Shown here: one piece after another, positions 35,690 through 45,989 of the stretch | Layout: each line of letters starts with the position of its first letter | Position numbering within the stretch: the stretch's first letter is position 1 | Source: Petrosia ficiformis | Taxonomy: Eukaryota > Porifera > Demospongiae > Haplosclerida > Petrosiidae | Direction of reading: 5' to 3' | Assembly: GCA_947044365.1 (NCBI GenBank) | Contig: OX345637.1 | Coordinates: 3,396,501-3,460,500, forward strand | Length of the DNA: 64,000 bases | Translations under genes and position numbers: made by a program | The notes under the pieces: generated by a model | The model's database searches: none | Told to the model about the DNA's origin: nothing | Seen by the model: only the letters and a program-made list of their open reading frames with translations

Positions 35690-36310
35690 ACAATTTGTCA
35701 AATCCCAGCCACACTTTGTTTGTGCAGCTTACATTGGTGGGATGACAAGCAAATGGTCCTACCTAGCTCACACCATACATAACATCAGTCATGATTTTCT
35801 GACACTGGAAAACACTATTCCCTTTGTCACTACAAGACCTCCTCTGAATAATATTGATCAAGATGTCTTTGGACTACCAGCTTGATTTAGCAACCTATAG
35901 GCCAACACAATCAAATGTGATTCTCTAAGTGTGAGTTCTCTGCGTCATAAGGAGCTGAATCTCCAAAAAGACCCTGAGATTTCATATGAAGCTATGAATC
36001 AACCGTGAATATGGCACTACATTCACTGTGGAACATGCATTTTCCTGCAAAAAAGGTGGCTTTCCATCCTAACATCATTAAGAAATGCAAGACCAGGTAA
36101 CAAAACCTCCTATAAGAGTATGCACAAAGTACAAGTCAAACCTGATTTCGAACCAATTTCCAATGAAGTCCATTTAATGGCAACATCATCTTCCATCACT
36201 ATTGATGAAGCAAGACTCAATATTGTTAGAGGTGGTGGTGGGATTTGTGAGACAACATACCTGGATGTCAGAGTTCTTTATCCATGAATACCCCCGAATT
36301 AATACACTGT
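35690..36310 (+). pseudogene. Eroded retroelement polyprotein fragment (region downstream of a reverse transcriptase)
   Basis: Broken frames contain SKWSYLAHTIHNIS, LENTIPFVTTRPP, FTVEHAFSCKKGGFPS (bases ~36019-36072) and ETTYLDVRVLYP (~36250-36285). These resemble, in order, the conserved C-terminal region of uncharacterised reverse-transcriptase proteins common in cnidarian and sponge genomes: an SxWxYL-type segment, then an xHxLSCxKGGFP segment, then a FDVRVFNP segment. Several stops and at least one frameshift separate them, so the fragment is non-functional. The reverse transcriptase core itself is not visible; 35320-35690 upstream holds nothing recognisable. Confidence 0.55.
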
Positions 36311-36319
36311 TTTAAAAAA

Positions 36320-36510
36320 TTTGGTGCTCATATACATGTTTAAAATAACAAGCCAGCCAAGTTGTCATGGAAACTTTTGTTTTTTTCACAAACTAAAGTT
36401 AGTTAAAAAATGTCTACAAAAATTAATGATGATGTTGAAAATATCACTCCTAGTGTATGATTTACTTTATTTTATGTTTAGTCTACAAAAGAATAAAAGT
36501 TTCCATAACA
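36320..36510 (+). repeat. Dispersed repeat copy (family shared with 38580-38860 and 39290-39440)
   Basis: The block with ACAAACTAAAGTTAGTTA and GATGTTGAAAATATCACTCC reappears, mostly in reverse complement, at about 38590-38705 and 39300-39440, and in the same orientation at 38728-38850. No coding capacity. Confidence 0.65.
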
Positions 36511-37582
36511 ACAAGGATTACAACCAAGCGGTGAAACATGTGTATGAGCATTCCATTATTAACAGTGTACTTGTTATAGAAAAACAACATTCATAAAGTT
36601 GAACATGATTCCTTTACACAATTGGTATATACTGCCTACTTTAGGAGGATTGGCCAAACAAACTACATACTATATACTTTTTATAAAAGGCATACTTCTA
36701 GTCAGACACATCCATCATTTTAATGACTGTCTATAACATTGCATTACTTACTTTTTTTGTTATCCTTTCTAACTGTGTATATATGTGATATTTATTTATT
36801 TACTGCATTAATTGATTGAGTTCCCCAGAATGACACAACTTACTTAACTATGTATACAATGCATAGTTGCATACGTCACACAAGCATAATTATAGTATAT
36901 AAATGTATAATTATTGCACATTATGATGTTTAAGACTACAAATAAGAAACAGGGACATTACTAGCCACAATCACAAAATTAATTAATTTTGGTCTGCAAA
37001 ACAATTCCAATGGATATAGTAATGAGTGTTCACTCCATATAATATTAAATATTCATAACCTGCATAGCCATGCTTATATGATACTTTGTGTTCATACTGA
37101 AAATTGTTGAAACATCTACTGTGTGCTATATCTATATCTTGTTATATTTCTAGCAGGGAATTGTTTTACTAATGTATCGTTGTTCAGTTTCATAGTCTCA
37201 GACAATTGTGGTTAATTTTAGTTTACAGGACAATGCACATAAAAGTAATTATATTACAGACAAAATATATTATACAGAAATTGAAATATTTCAGTGAGTT
37301 CTGTATTAATAATGAATTGCTTTGTTGCACAGAACCCTTGTTACTCTAATATGGCAAACAGTACACATGGAGTACACTTCATGTACTCTTTACTCTAGTA
37401 TATTGCCAAGGGTTATGTACAGCACACATTCAGTAATGCACTGCAATTGAAATTTAACAAAAATAAAGGGGAGTGTGGTTAAGTATGGAATGGGTTCTAC
37501 TGTAAGCTTATATACAATCCTCTTCCTGTTAAGTACAACACAACAATAATTCAATTTTTAAGTGATTCATTTTGAGAATACA
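36511..37582. other. AT-rich intergenic DNA
   Basis: No gene or clear repeat beyond low complexity. A segment near 36835-36905 is related to 51595-51660 (TTAACTAYRTATACAAYGCA). Confidence 0.4.
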
Positions 37583-38166
37583 TTAACCTTAGAGCACTGA
37601 GACTTTTTTCAAAATTCTTCCCATTTCTAACACTGGCGACTCTATTGCACATATTTTGGCCACCATTCACTTTCTCTACCCCAAACTTAGTACTACTTCC
37701 ACCAACTTGCTTACCGGGACTCGAAAGTCCCCAAGCGCTTCGTAGGATCAAATCAAATGCAGTGCTCTCCCTCTTTTGATTGGAACTGGGGTTAACAAAA
37801 TGACCCCACTGATGTTGGCACCAGCTACACCCACAATTTCAGGTTTTATATCAAGGGAAATGCCTCAGGTACGCACCAGAGCGCGTGGTCGGGGTCACAA
37901 AACCCGCAAATTGCGTGGGCGGCGAGGGGGCTGCGCCCCCTTCAAACCCCAGTTAACGGGGAGACACCCCTTTTAAAATTCCCCCTGTAGTCATTATTTA
38001 GGCCAAAGGGCGGCCAAAAAACCATCAACTTTTTTAGCCACGTTCATCAGCTTGTGCCTGACACCAATTACAAGCATTTGGAGAGCTTCATGTAGCTAGG
38101 AGCACACGGCGAATCACGTAGGGGTGAAATGTCACATATATGTGACATCAGTCCTCTAAGGGTTAA
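37583..38166 (-). mobile_element. TTAA-flanked MITE, copy 2, inverted relative to copy 1
   Basis: Element 37587-38162 lies between TTAA 37583-37586 and 38163-38166. Termini are CCTTAGAGCACTGAG and (reverse complement of right end) CCCTTAGAGGACTGATG. The whole body aligns to the reverse complement of 34008-34695, including GTCACATATATGTGAC and GGCCGCCCTTTGGCC, with a deletion of about 110 bp. Confidence 0.85.
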
Positions 38167-38169
38167 TGA

Positions 38170-39450
38170 TGACATGAATTGTGAATTATCCTACAAAAAA
38201 GTGTGTTATTTCAACCAATCAGTTGGTTACCTCAATTGCATGTCAATTCAATAATTTATATAATTATAGTATGCCATTTCACACCATTACTGCTGTATTG
38301 AGGTAAGCCATTTCATATTTGCAATGATTGATATTGGAAGTTATAATTACTAAGTACATTGAGTGGAGGATGACTGATATGCCACTAACAGATTTAAAAA
38401 CAGAAATACAATGAAATCACAGTTTACATGTCAGTAATTTCTGCAAGATTTTACTTATGCATTGCTAAAAATAATTATAGTGCTCATAAACATCATTGGG
38501 GGTTAGCCTGGTAGTTATGTAAACTTTTAATATTACTATATTTATAGACTAAACATAGTAATATAAAGTAGCTAAACCATTCCGTAGGAGTGATAGTTTC
38601 AACATCATCATTTTGTAGACACTCTTCCGCTAACTTTAGTTTGTGAAAGAACAAAAGTTTCCAAGACAACCTGGCTTGCACTAAAGTGGTTTTTTTTTTT
38701 AAACATGAACATGAGCATACACATGTTTAAATATAATATCCCTGAAGTGCAAGCCAGATTGTCATGGTAACATTTGACAAACTTAAGTTAGTTGTCTACA
38801 AAATGATGGTGCTGAAAATATCACTTCTATATTCATATTACTATATTCGGCTAATACTTAAGGATGTTTAGAGCAACATGAATTATGCTAGAAAAAGATT
38901 GGTTATTTCTACCAATCAGTTAGTTACCTCAATTCCCAATGTCAATTTAATATTTTCCTTAATACAAGTATGCCATTCCACATTATTACTGCTGTATTGA
39001 GGTCTTGAAGGGTGATCCATTTCATATTGGCAATGTTTGCATGGTATTTGAATAACTAAGTGAATTGATGACTGATATAATGTCCAACAGCTTTAAAAAC
39101 AGGGTTAAAATGTAATCACAGTTTACATACTTGTCAGTAATTTCTCTCACTATACAATCGATGCAAGATTTTACTTATTAATCACTGTTAAAAATAGGGT
39201 GTTCGTACACATGCTTAAAAAAATTGTAACCCTTGTGTGTAAGCCTAGTTGTTTAATCTTTTATAGACTAAACTTAGTATTATAAATCAAACCAATCAAT
39301 AGGAGTGATATTTTCAACATCATCATTTTTACACACTCTTTCACTAACTTTAGTTTGTGAAAGAATGCATTTCCATGACACCCTAGCTTGTAACTCAGGT
39401 GTTAGTTTTACACATGCATATGAGTACCACATTTTTAACACTGGTGGGTC
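38170..39450. repeat. Complex repeat region: tandem and inverted copies of two dispersed elements
   Basis: One element (ACCAATCAGTTGGTTACC; TACTGCTGTATTGAGG) occurs at 38200-38480 and 38900-39180, and also at 27340-27500. The second (GTGATAGTTTCAACATCATC; TAACTTTAGTTTGTGAAAGA) occurs at 38590-38705 and 39300-39400, and in reverse complement at 38728-38850. The first pair of second-element copies therefore forms a ~115-bp hairpin around 38715, and the whole 38190-38870 segment is partly repeated at 38875-39440. Confidence 0.7.
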
Positions 39451-39683
39451 CAATCACCAGTTTGTTATATAGTGTCAAATGATTCAAAGTGGCACCAACA
39501 CAATTTATATAAGACATCATGCTCACTATAATCATTCACCTCTGTTTGCTTGTGCTTATCATAAAGCCACATACCATAAAACGTACTACACTGCTTGTAA
39601 AAAAAACATATTTATTTAAAACACTGTATGAATTAATCTGTTTGATGTAATGAGGTGTCTAAAAATTATTGAACTTAACCTAT
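39451..39683. other. Unassigned AT-rich DNA
   Basis: No gene or repeat recognised between the complex repeat region and the next element. Confidence 0.4.
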
Positions 39684-40705
39684 ATTTGAAGGGGTCAGTG
39701 CAAAAAGGGGATAAGTGACATTCTGGTGAATTTTGAGATTTCTAGTGCAAAATGTTCCTGCACCATCAAGAAACACCTGTGTTAAGTTTGGTATAAAAAT
39801 TCAATACGTAAATATGAATTTTAATTTATTTCATTGATGATGTCACACGTTATCTCACGTGATCTTGAAACCACGTTAATTTGAAAAATGGTGTCAAGTA
39901 GTTTTAGAACGAATACTCCCGAATAGAGGTCATACTTATCTTCCCCATGACCGTTATTTTAGCTACATAGAGAAGAGGAAGGATTCAGCTGTTGTATACA
40001 TACCTTCTGACTGGGAAAGAGTAGTGGAAGATGCCTGCATACATAAGCCTTTAGTCACAGTAAAAGAATGGAACCATCAGAATTTTATGATTTCTCAGGC
40101 ATAGCAAATCAACATACGTACACAGAGGAAGAAAGGTAATGATGGAAATACCGTATTGATAAGTAAGGTTAGATGGATGAACTTTGGACAGGCTAATGAC
40201 AATGAAAGATTGATGAAGCATCCTAATGAAGTTTGGATTCGTTATACATATAGTACAGAGGAATGTTGGAGTGAGATGAACTTACTCAAAGGAAGGAAAA
40301 AAGAACATCCACTGATCTTTGTTTCATTACCCATTAAGTACCCTAATGGACACCCTATCTTACCTAAAAAGGTTGAAGATCTCAAGAAAATGATTCCCTT
40401 CATTCCTGAGAAGTATAAGCAGTTTTATATTAATCTTTGAGAACACTACTATACTTATTAATAAAAAAAGGACCATTTCTTCCTTAAGCGTTTGATACTC
40501 TTTGATATTGAACTACTACTGTTTATTGTTTAATTTTGTTAAAGAGTTTTAAATTTCTTATCTATACATGCCTGAATATTTATACCAAATTTTATAACTT
40601 TAAACCTATGAATGGGAATAAGAAGATATGGTCAAAGTTTAAATGTGTTTTTCTCAAAACTAACTTTTTGTCACTTATCCCCTTTTTCCACTGACCCCTT
40701 CATTT
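39684..40705 (+). mobile_element. 1-kb DNA element with 33-bp terminal inverted repeats and ATTT direct repeats
   Basis: The left end 39688-39720, beginning GAAGGGGTCAGTGC, and the right end 40669-40701 match as inverted repeats over 33 bp with a single mismatch (14th base). ATTT occurs directly outside both ends (39684-39687 and 40702-40705), consistent with a 4-bp duplication, although a 3-bp one cannot be excluded. The interior retains a transposase-derived coding fragment, so this is probably an internally deleted copy. The superfamily was not recognised from the ends. Confidence 0.82.
39889..40440 (+). pseudogene. C-terminal fragment of a transposase-like protein (DUF7869-like)
   Basis: One frame, open from about 39889, reads LPHDRYFSYIEKRK, then VVYIPSDWERVV, then a TAG at 40102-40104, then SKVRWMNFGQAND, HPNEVWIRYTYS and PEKYKQFYINL to a stop at 40440. 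The order LPxDRxF, a short Trp-centred segment, KxxWxxF and a final KxxFYxxL resembles the C-terminal part of transposon-borne proteins annotated in other invertebrates with a DUF7869-type RNase H-like domain. It has lost its N-terminal and catalytic parts and carries one internal stop. Lying between the 33-bp inverted repeats, it is the remains of that element's own transposase (inference). Confidence 0.5.
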
Positions 40706-40771
40706 ATACTTGCAACTAGAATGGTTGAAATACCAAACTGTTTTTGCAACAATATGTAGGACAACAAAATA

Positions 40772-41551
40772 TCAATGTTTTTGTTTGGCAACAATAAAAA
40801 GAGACTTTTCAATATACTCATAGTTTTCAGAAGTAGTAGTTTCGACTACAGTAGTGCTCCAGGTAATTTCAAGCCCATTCTTGTTAATAGCATTCATCGC
40901 TAATTCTTCATTTATTGGCACTGGTGTGTTATACATTATGCCGGCAGGGTATGATTTTTCATCTCCTACATCTGTCACCAGCACTAGCACTCCATCAGGG
41001 GTTAACAACTTGCGTAGTTTTGAAACAAATTCAGACCATTGTTCTACACATTTGCAAACGCTTTCAAGGCAATTTGCACTGTGAATAAGATTATAAGGAC
41101 CTTCAAATCCTTTCTCAACTGGTGCTTCAGCACAAATGTCACAATGAACAACATTGGAAATGGCAGCTCGGAGACATTCCTCACGTTCAGTGATTGCAGC
41201 CTCTCCATACTTTTCTTCTTCCTCTAAAATACACTCAATTGTGGGTCTCCAATTGAATGCTCTTGGATCCCTTTGCATCCACTTCTGAACTTCCTGCCTG
41301 TTCTGCAACACAAAGTCTGCAAATACTATCTCTGATGCTTTGGGAGCAGCAATCAGCATTTGTAGCAAACTAGGCCCACCTCCAAATTCTAAAATCTTTA
41401 AGGATTTGTCTTTAAACTGCCCAAAAATTTCCTGATATGCTGGAATTGTTTCATGATCAGGCTCTCTATAAAAATACTCAAGATAATGTTTGGCATTGAA
41501 TTGTTTCTATTTTGCTTGGTCCATATATTCATCTACTACTTTGACAGCCAT
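40772..41551 (-). pseudogene. NNMT/PNMT-like small-molecule methyltransferase, intronless, stop at codon 15
   Basis: From ATG 41551 the frame runs 259 codons to the stop at 40772, close to the ~260 aa of the nicotinamide/phenylethanolamine N-methyltransferase family. An in-frame TAG at 41507-41509 breaks it at codon 15. Features follow family order: an N-terminal FNAKHYLEYFY segment, motif I ILEFGGGPSLLQML (SAM-binding Gly-rich loop), DPRAFNWRP, NLIHSANCLESVCK, and the LLTPDGVLVLVTD strand-turn-strand. The reaction would be SAM-dependent N-methylation of a small amine or pyridine; substrate cannot be told. No introns are seen, unlike neighbouring host genes. After the TAG the first ATG comes only at 41368, past motif I, so a rescued protein seems unlikely. 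The stop may be polymorphic or a sequencing error. Confidence 0.75.
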
Positions 41552-43460
41552 TAGTAGCAATGTTAGAGGGAATTTTTAATTTACTATATCTTCTCTGTAA
41601 ACTTTTCCCAAAGAACGAAGAATAGAACACTGCAAAACTTGGATAGAGTAATATTCCGAATATGGCTTCGGATGGATCAAACGTCGCGACATCATCCCAG
41701 CCACACCCACTAGTTTCTGGTACCTCTTATCTCTTGTTCTTCACTGTATTGCAGAATAGTGACATGCAATATTAATAATGAAAGGATATCGGTAGTTTCT
41801 AAATTAAAGAAACTTTAATTTGCTGCTTTGTCATGCACTATTCTATCCTACATTTAATAAGAGGCATATATATGAGGAGTTTGACTGGACACATTGGAGG
41901 ATGATTTTCATTGGGTTAATCGTGTAAAACCTGTATGATTTATTGTGTATTTGTGATGTGACCTATGCCTGCAACATTCTTTCATCATTATGCAATAGAC
42001 CTGGTGTGAGACATAATACTTCCAGCATAATATTTGTATCACCTTGATATAAACATAAAAGACTTTCAAACATAAAAGCAGTTTAGCTCGACATGAGCAT
42101 CAAGATCACAATGAAATATGTACATGTAAAGGTCGTGATAAATGTGATACCAGGAATTAATATTATTTACATGTAAATAAACACAATGCACAATTGTACA
42201 AATACTTAATATTGCACTGCAGGCTTAATAACTTATACAACATGTACACATGAGTCACCTCACAGGAGGAAACAAATCACAGCTTTTCATTATTTGAAGA
42301 ATTTAAGCAATAGAAGATAGATGAAGAAATTCACACAAAGTCCTGTTAGGGAGCAAAATTTGAAAATTGAAAGACTATTGTACTGTGTCTATTGGTAACA
42401 TAACTTCCAATGCCTCCTCTGATCCTTATTGAAACTATGTAGTGCTATTAGTCTCATCCCCATCCAATCACGCTCACGGCAAAAGGCCGTCTGGCCAACT
42501 GAGTCGATATTCTTGGCAGTTGCTGTATTATGTGACACTCAAGTACGTAGGTGATAGAAAATGGCAATTTGTAGTGCGTTATCAAATCGTGAATTAAACA
42601 GACCATGTCTTTCTCTAAGAAGCTGTAGGCATTGACAATAGAACTGCATGTATTTACCAAGACGATGGTGTATGGTGGCAATGATGTATCAGTTTGTCTT
42701 CAAACTGATGGAGTCAAACTATTTGCTTTACCTGCATTCCTGTTGCTTTTAACTGTCTCCGTGGTTGAGTTGGTCAAGAAACAGAACATTATCAATGGAA
42801 TTTACCAGTAAATAAATTTCTGTTTGTGCTAGAACTACTCTTGACAAAGAATAATAATTATTATGGTCAACATTCAGGCAGTTTTGCTACATGTGCATAT
42901 ATTAGCTGGTTCACTCCTTCAACGCTGGCTAATTTAGATGTAGACATGGTCATCTAATGTAGGGGAGTATGAGGGAATCACACTTATCAAATTACCTTGA
43001 GGTATCTTGACCTCATCATCAAAATATGGGTATCAAAAAAGGAAGAAGCTAATCTTGTTGTAGTTTGGAAGCCATCTAAGAGGATATATCAGTCATTAAT
43101 AGTATATCTACTTCCTTTCACATGATATCCATGTATTGTAATTATGTGTAGGTGGGTGTGTATACTACTGTACATGTATAGTAATACATTTCTGGATATT
43201 TTTGGCTTCTATTATTGTGTCTTACATTCTTAGAGATTGTGACAGGTGAGCTTAGTTTAGTGATATGATTAATCATTCATATAATAACTATATTTGATTT
43301 GTAACTATTTTATAACTCAACAAGTTAGATATACAGATATTGTATTTTATGTGTGATCACTAGGTTGTTTAATATTTCATATTATAATCTTACCTGATCT
43401 AGTTCAGGAGGAAAGCTAGGGTATGACATTTGACTGAATACTGAATTATTATTAGGCCGT
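41552..43460. other. AT-rich intergenic DNA
   Basis: No gene is supported. A 35-codon ATG frame starts at 41660 and lacks homology. A partial tRNA A-box-like stretch near 42755 lacks a B box. Confidence 0.45.
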
Positions 43461-43461
43461 G

Positions 43462-43563
43462 GCTATTTACACCGGTTAGTTGGTGTCAACAGTAGCCACT
43501 CAATTGCTGTTGACACCGGTCGGTGGTAAATCCAGTCACAGTAAGCTAGTGACACCGGTCGGT
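43462..43563. repeat. CACCGGT-rich short repeats
   Basis: GACACCGGTCGGTGG occurs twice (about 43528 and 43551), with related ACACCGGTTAG and GGTGTCAAC words, between AT-rich DNA and the following MITE. It is possibly part of an older element into which the MITE inserted. Confidence 0.6.
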
Positions 43564-44589
43564 GGTTTGAACGGGTAGTACTAAAATGAGGAATGAGAAA
43601 TCGGAAATAGGAAACTGAGAAATACGGAAACAAATAGGCAGCACATGACATTCGATAAATATATAACATAACCTTGTTCTGATGATAACCTAACAATGAT
43701 AGGCCTATTGCCTCGCTGCGCTCGGTAACTAATAGCTTTAGCCACCTTTACAGAGGGCTCACGCTACGCACTCATCCCAATTTCCTAGGTTCAACATTTC
43801 TACAACTCTAATCATGCATCAAAAACTGGAGAGGCGAATATCACAGTTGACGCGATAGCGTTATCCAACTAACTCTTTCAGTTTTGCAACAGAGACATAT
43901 TCAAAATTATTATAACCACACCCACCTTGATCAAGCATAATGTGTGAGGTGTGGCTCAGCATCACAGAATGCAGCTTCTTTGCAACTTTCTGGACCTCCT
44001 GGAGCAATCTAACACTCACCTCAACCTTGCTTACCAATTACTGCAAGCACAGCATCCACTCAAGTCTGCAAACGAACAGTATTTTTCACTTATTCTCCCA
44101 ACATCCCTTTCTCTCTCACTAGAACTAGCTAGAAAGCAAGTCTATATATCGCACATACATCGACATCCCATTCTGATCTCCTTTTACCTTTTTTTTTAAA
44201 TTTTTTTTAAAGTACCCTAAGCTAACTTCAAAGTAACATCAAAGGGCGGACACTTGAATCAAAGCACTGCCCGACCACATCCAACAAAGCATGGGTGTTT
44301 TTGACAATAGAATGCCGACATGCCGCCACCACATCGGCATACTCTCGTAATCTACAGTAATTTGGGGCGTGGTACATCCAAGATCCCGTGAATTGCAGTT
44401 TGAATTCAGTATTCTATATATTATGTTGGATACACTTCCTCTCTGACAGGATGTTGTAAAATTACAACAATATAAAACTGAAAGGGCTAAGGTAAAACGG
44501 AAACATTACTATTGTTTCTGTATTTCTTCGTTTCCTATTTCCGATTTCTTCGTTTCTCGTTCCTCATTTTAGTACTACCCGGTTTGAAC
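43564..44589. mobile_element. MULE-type MITE: long inverted repeats and 9-bp target duplication
   Basis: Element 43573-44580 is flanked by the perfect 9-bp direct repeat GGTTTGAAC (43564-43572, 44581-44589). The ends form a ~60-70-bp inverted repeat starting GGGTAGTACTAAAATGAGGA, with small insertions of CGAAGAAAT type in the right arm. The interior has no recognisable protein. A 9-bp duplication with long inverted repeats is characteristic of Mutator-like elements. Confidence 0.88.
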
Positions 44590-44624
44590 AGGTCTAATGC
44601 CACCGCTGCACGTGACTATTCCAC

Positions 44625-45364
44625 ATGGTCGTAATGGTCGAGAATTCCTGTGTTAGTTTGAGTGTTGGACAAACATTTGACAGCTTCAGTGACTTTCTGG
44701 CAGCCTTAGCAAAGGTGAAGAATGAAGGATACCACCCCTTTCGCGTTTTCAACAGTCAAAAAGGCGAGGATTACAACAGAAAGAGGCTCACTAGGAAATT
44801 CCCAGGTGATCCAGTGGATGTGAAAAAATACAGTACACATATTACAGTGTTCGATGTGTACATTTTGGAGAGCATCGCCAAAGAGGTAAAGGACTGAGGC
44901 CTAATCAAAACGCCTTTGGTCTTGGGTGTGAAGCCAAGGTAACCATTAGTTATGACAAATTTCAAAACAAATTGGTTGTTAGACAAGTCAACTTGTGTCA
45001 TAATCATCGTGTTGGTGAAGTGATTATTAAACATTACCCATCATCAAGAAAATTTAGTAAGGAAGAAGAGAAGGCTGTTTGTGATATTGTCAGTTGAAAA
45101 CCCAACAATAAACATGTACGAGATTTTGTTGTCAGAAAGTATGGAAAATTACTGACTCTCAAAGACATTCAAAATATCAAAACAAAAGTTCGTGAGTAGA
45201 CACGTAAAGGGTTACAGGATGCTGAACTACTTCTTGAAAAACTAAAAGAATCTTTGGAAAATGATCAAGAAGCTAATGGAGGGGTAACAGTTGATGAAGA
45301 AGACACACTAGCAATTGTTTATTATCAGAGTAGCAGCATGCTGAACATGTTTAAGAAATATTAG
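44625..45364 (+). pseudogene. MULE/ZSWIM-like transposase N-terminal fragment
   Basis: ATG 44625 opens 90 codons (GQTFDSFSDFLAALAK, GYHPFRVFNS). After a frameshift near 44895 the homology continues as GLGCEAKVTISYDKFQNK, CHNHRVGE and YPSSRKFSKEEEKAV. It is then broken by TGA at about 45096 and TAG at about 45198, ending in a Leu/Glu-rich helix and YYQSSSMLNMFKKY. The Cys/His pattern (GC...CHNH) and the layout fit the FAR1/zinc-binding N-terminal domain of MULE transposases and domesticated ZSWIM proteins. The DDE core and SWIM finger are not found downstream. It begins 36 bp after the 9-bp duplication of the preceding MITE. Confidence 0.6.
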
Positions 45365-45989
45365 TTGGAGATATGATCGAAAATAGACAGTTCTGAATTA
45401 CCCGATCACCGTTTTAGTACATAAAAAGCTTTACAAATGTCTTACATGTCTTCTAATACCTTCAGTGAGTCTTAGAGACCTCTCTGTGCTTCACTAGATA
45501 TTGCTGAATAAATTGTTAATCATTACTTTTAATAATTAGAAAATTTCTCCAATTAAGTATTTGTGGCAACAATGGTTTAATCACTCACTGTAGCTTCATC
45601 TTTTACACGATTGGGATATACAGTATATCATTTTAGAGCAAACTTAACGCTCTATTCAGGTGAGACGAAAAATCAATTTTGAATATTTTAATCCTCAAGA
45701 CTGGTTTTCGCAGAGTCAGTTACATATTCTTTTGTTATAGTTTTGTGTATAAATACTATAAAAACAGTTATGCTATACAACTGATGTCATATTATATTTC
45801 CTTATGGTCAATAATTATCATTTGTTATACTACTTGAGAATATAGTTTCAGTTAATGACACACAAGATGATTACCTTTCCCTTCCACCTAAGATATGTTG
45901 TTTTTCATACTTAGATATTCACTGTGTTGAAAATTAATAACAAGTAATGTGACGAGTCTTCTAATAGTGATTGTGTAGTACAACAAGAA
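45365..45989. other. Probable promoter/5' region of the ankyrin gene
   Basis: AT-rich sequence without genes between the MULE fragment and the first ankyrin exon. No clear TATA box was picked. Confidence 0.4.

Noticed and set aside
41660..41770. 35-codon ATG frame upstream of the methyltransferase (MASDGSNVATSS...)
   Set aside because: No homology, no clear donor, and too short to support as a gene or exon.
42745..42785. tRNA A-box-like stretch (CTCCGTGGTTGAGTTGG)
   Set aside because: No B box, acceptor stem or cloverleaf downstream.
43940..44199. Leu/Ser-rich frames inside the 9-bp-duplication MITE
   Set aside because: No domain, no start context, and the element type is normally non-coding.
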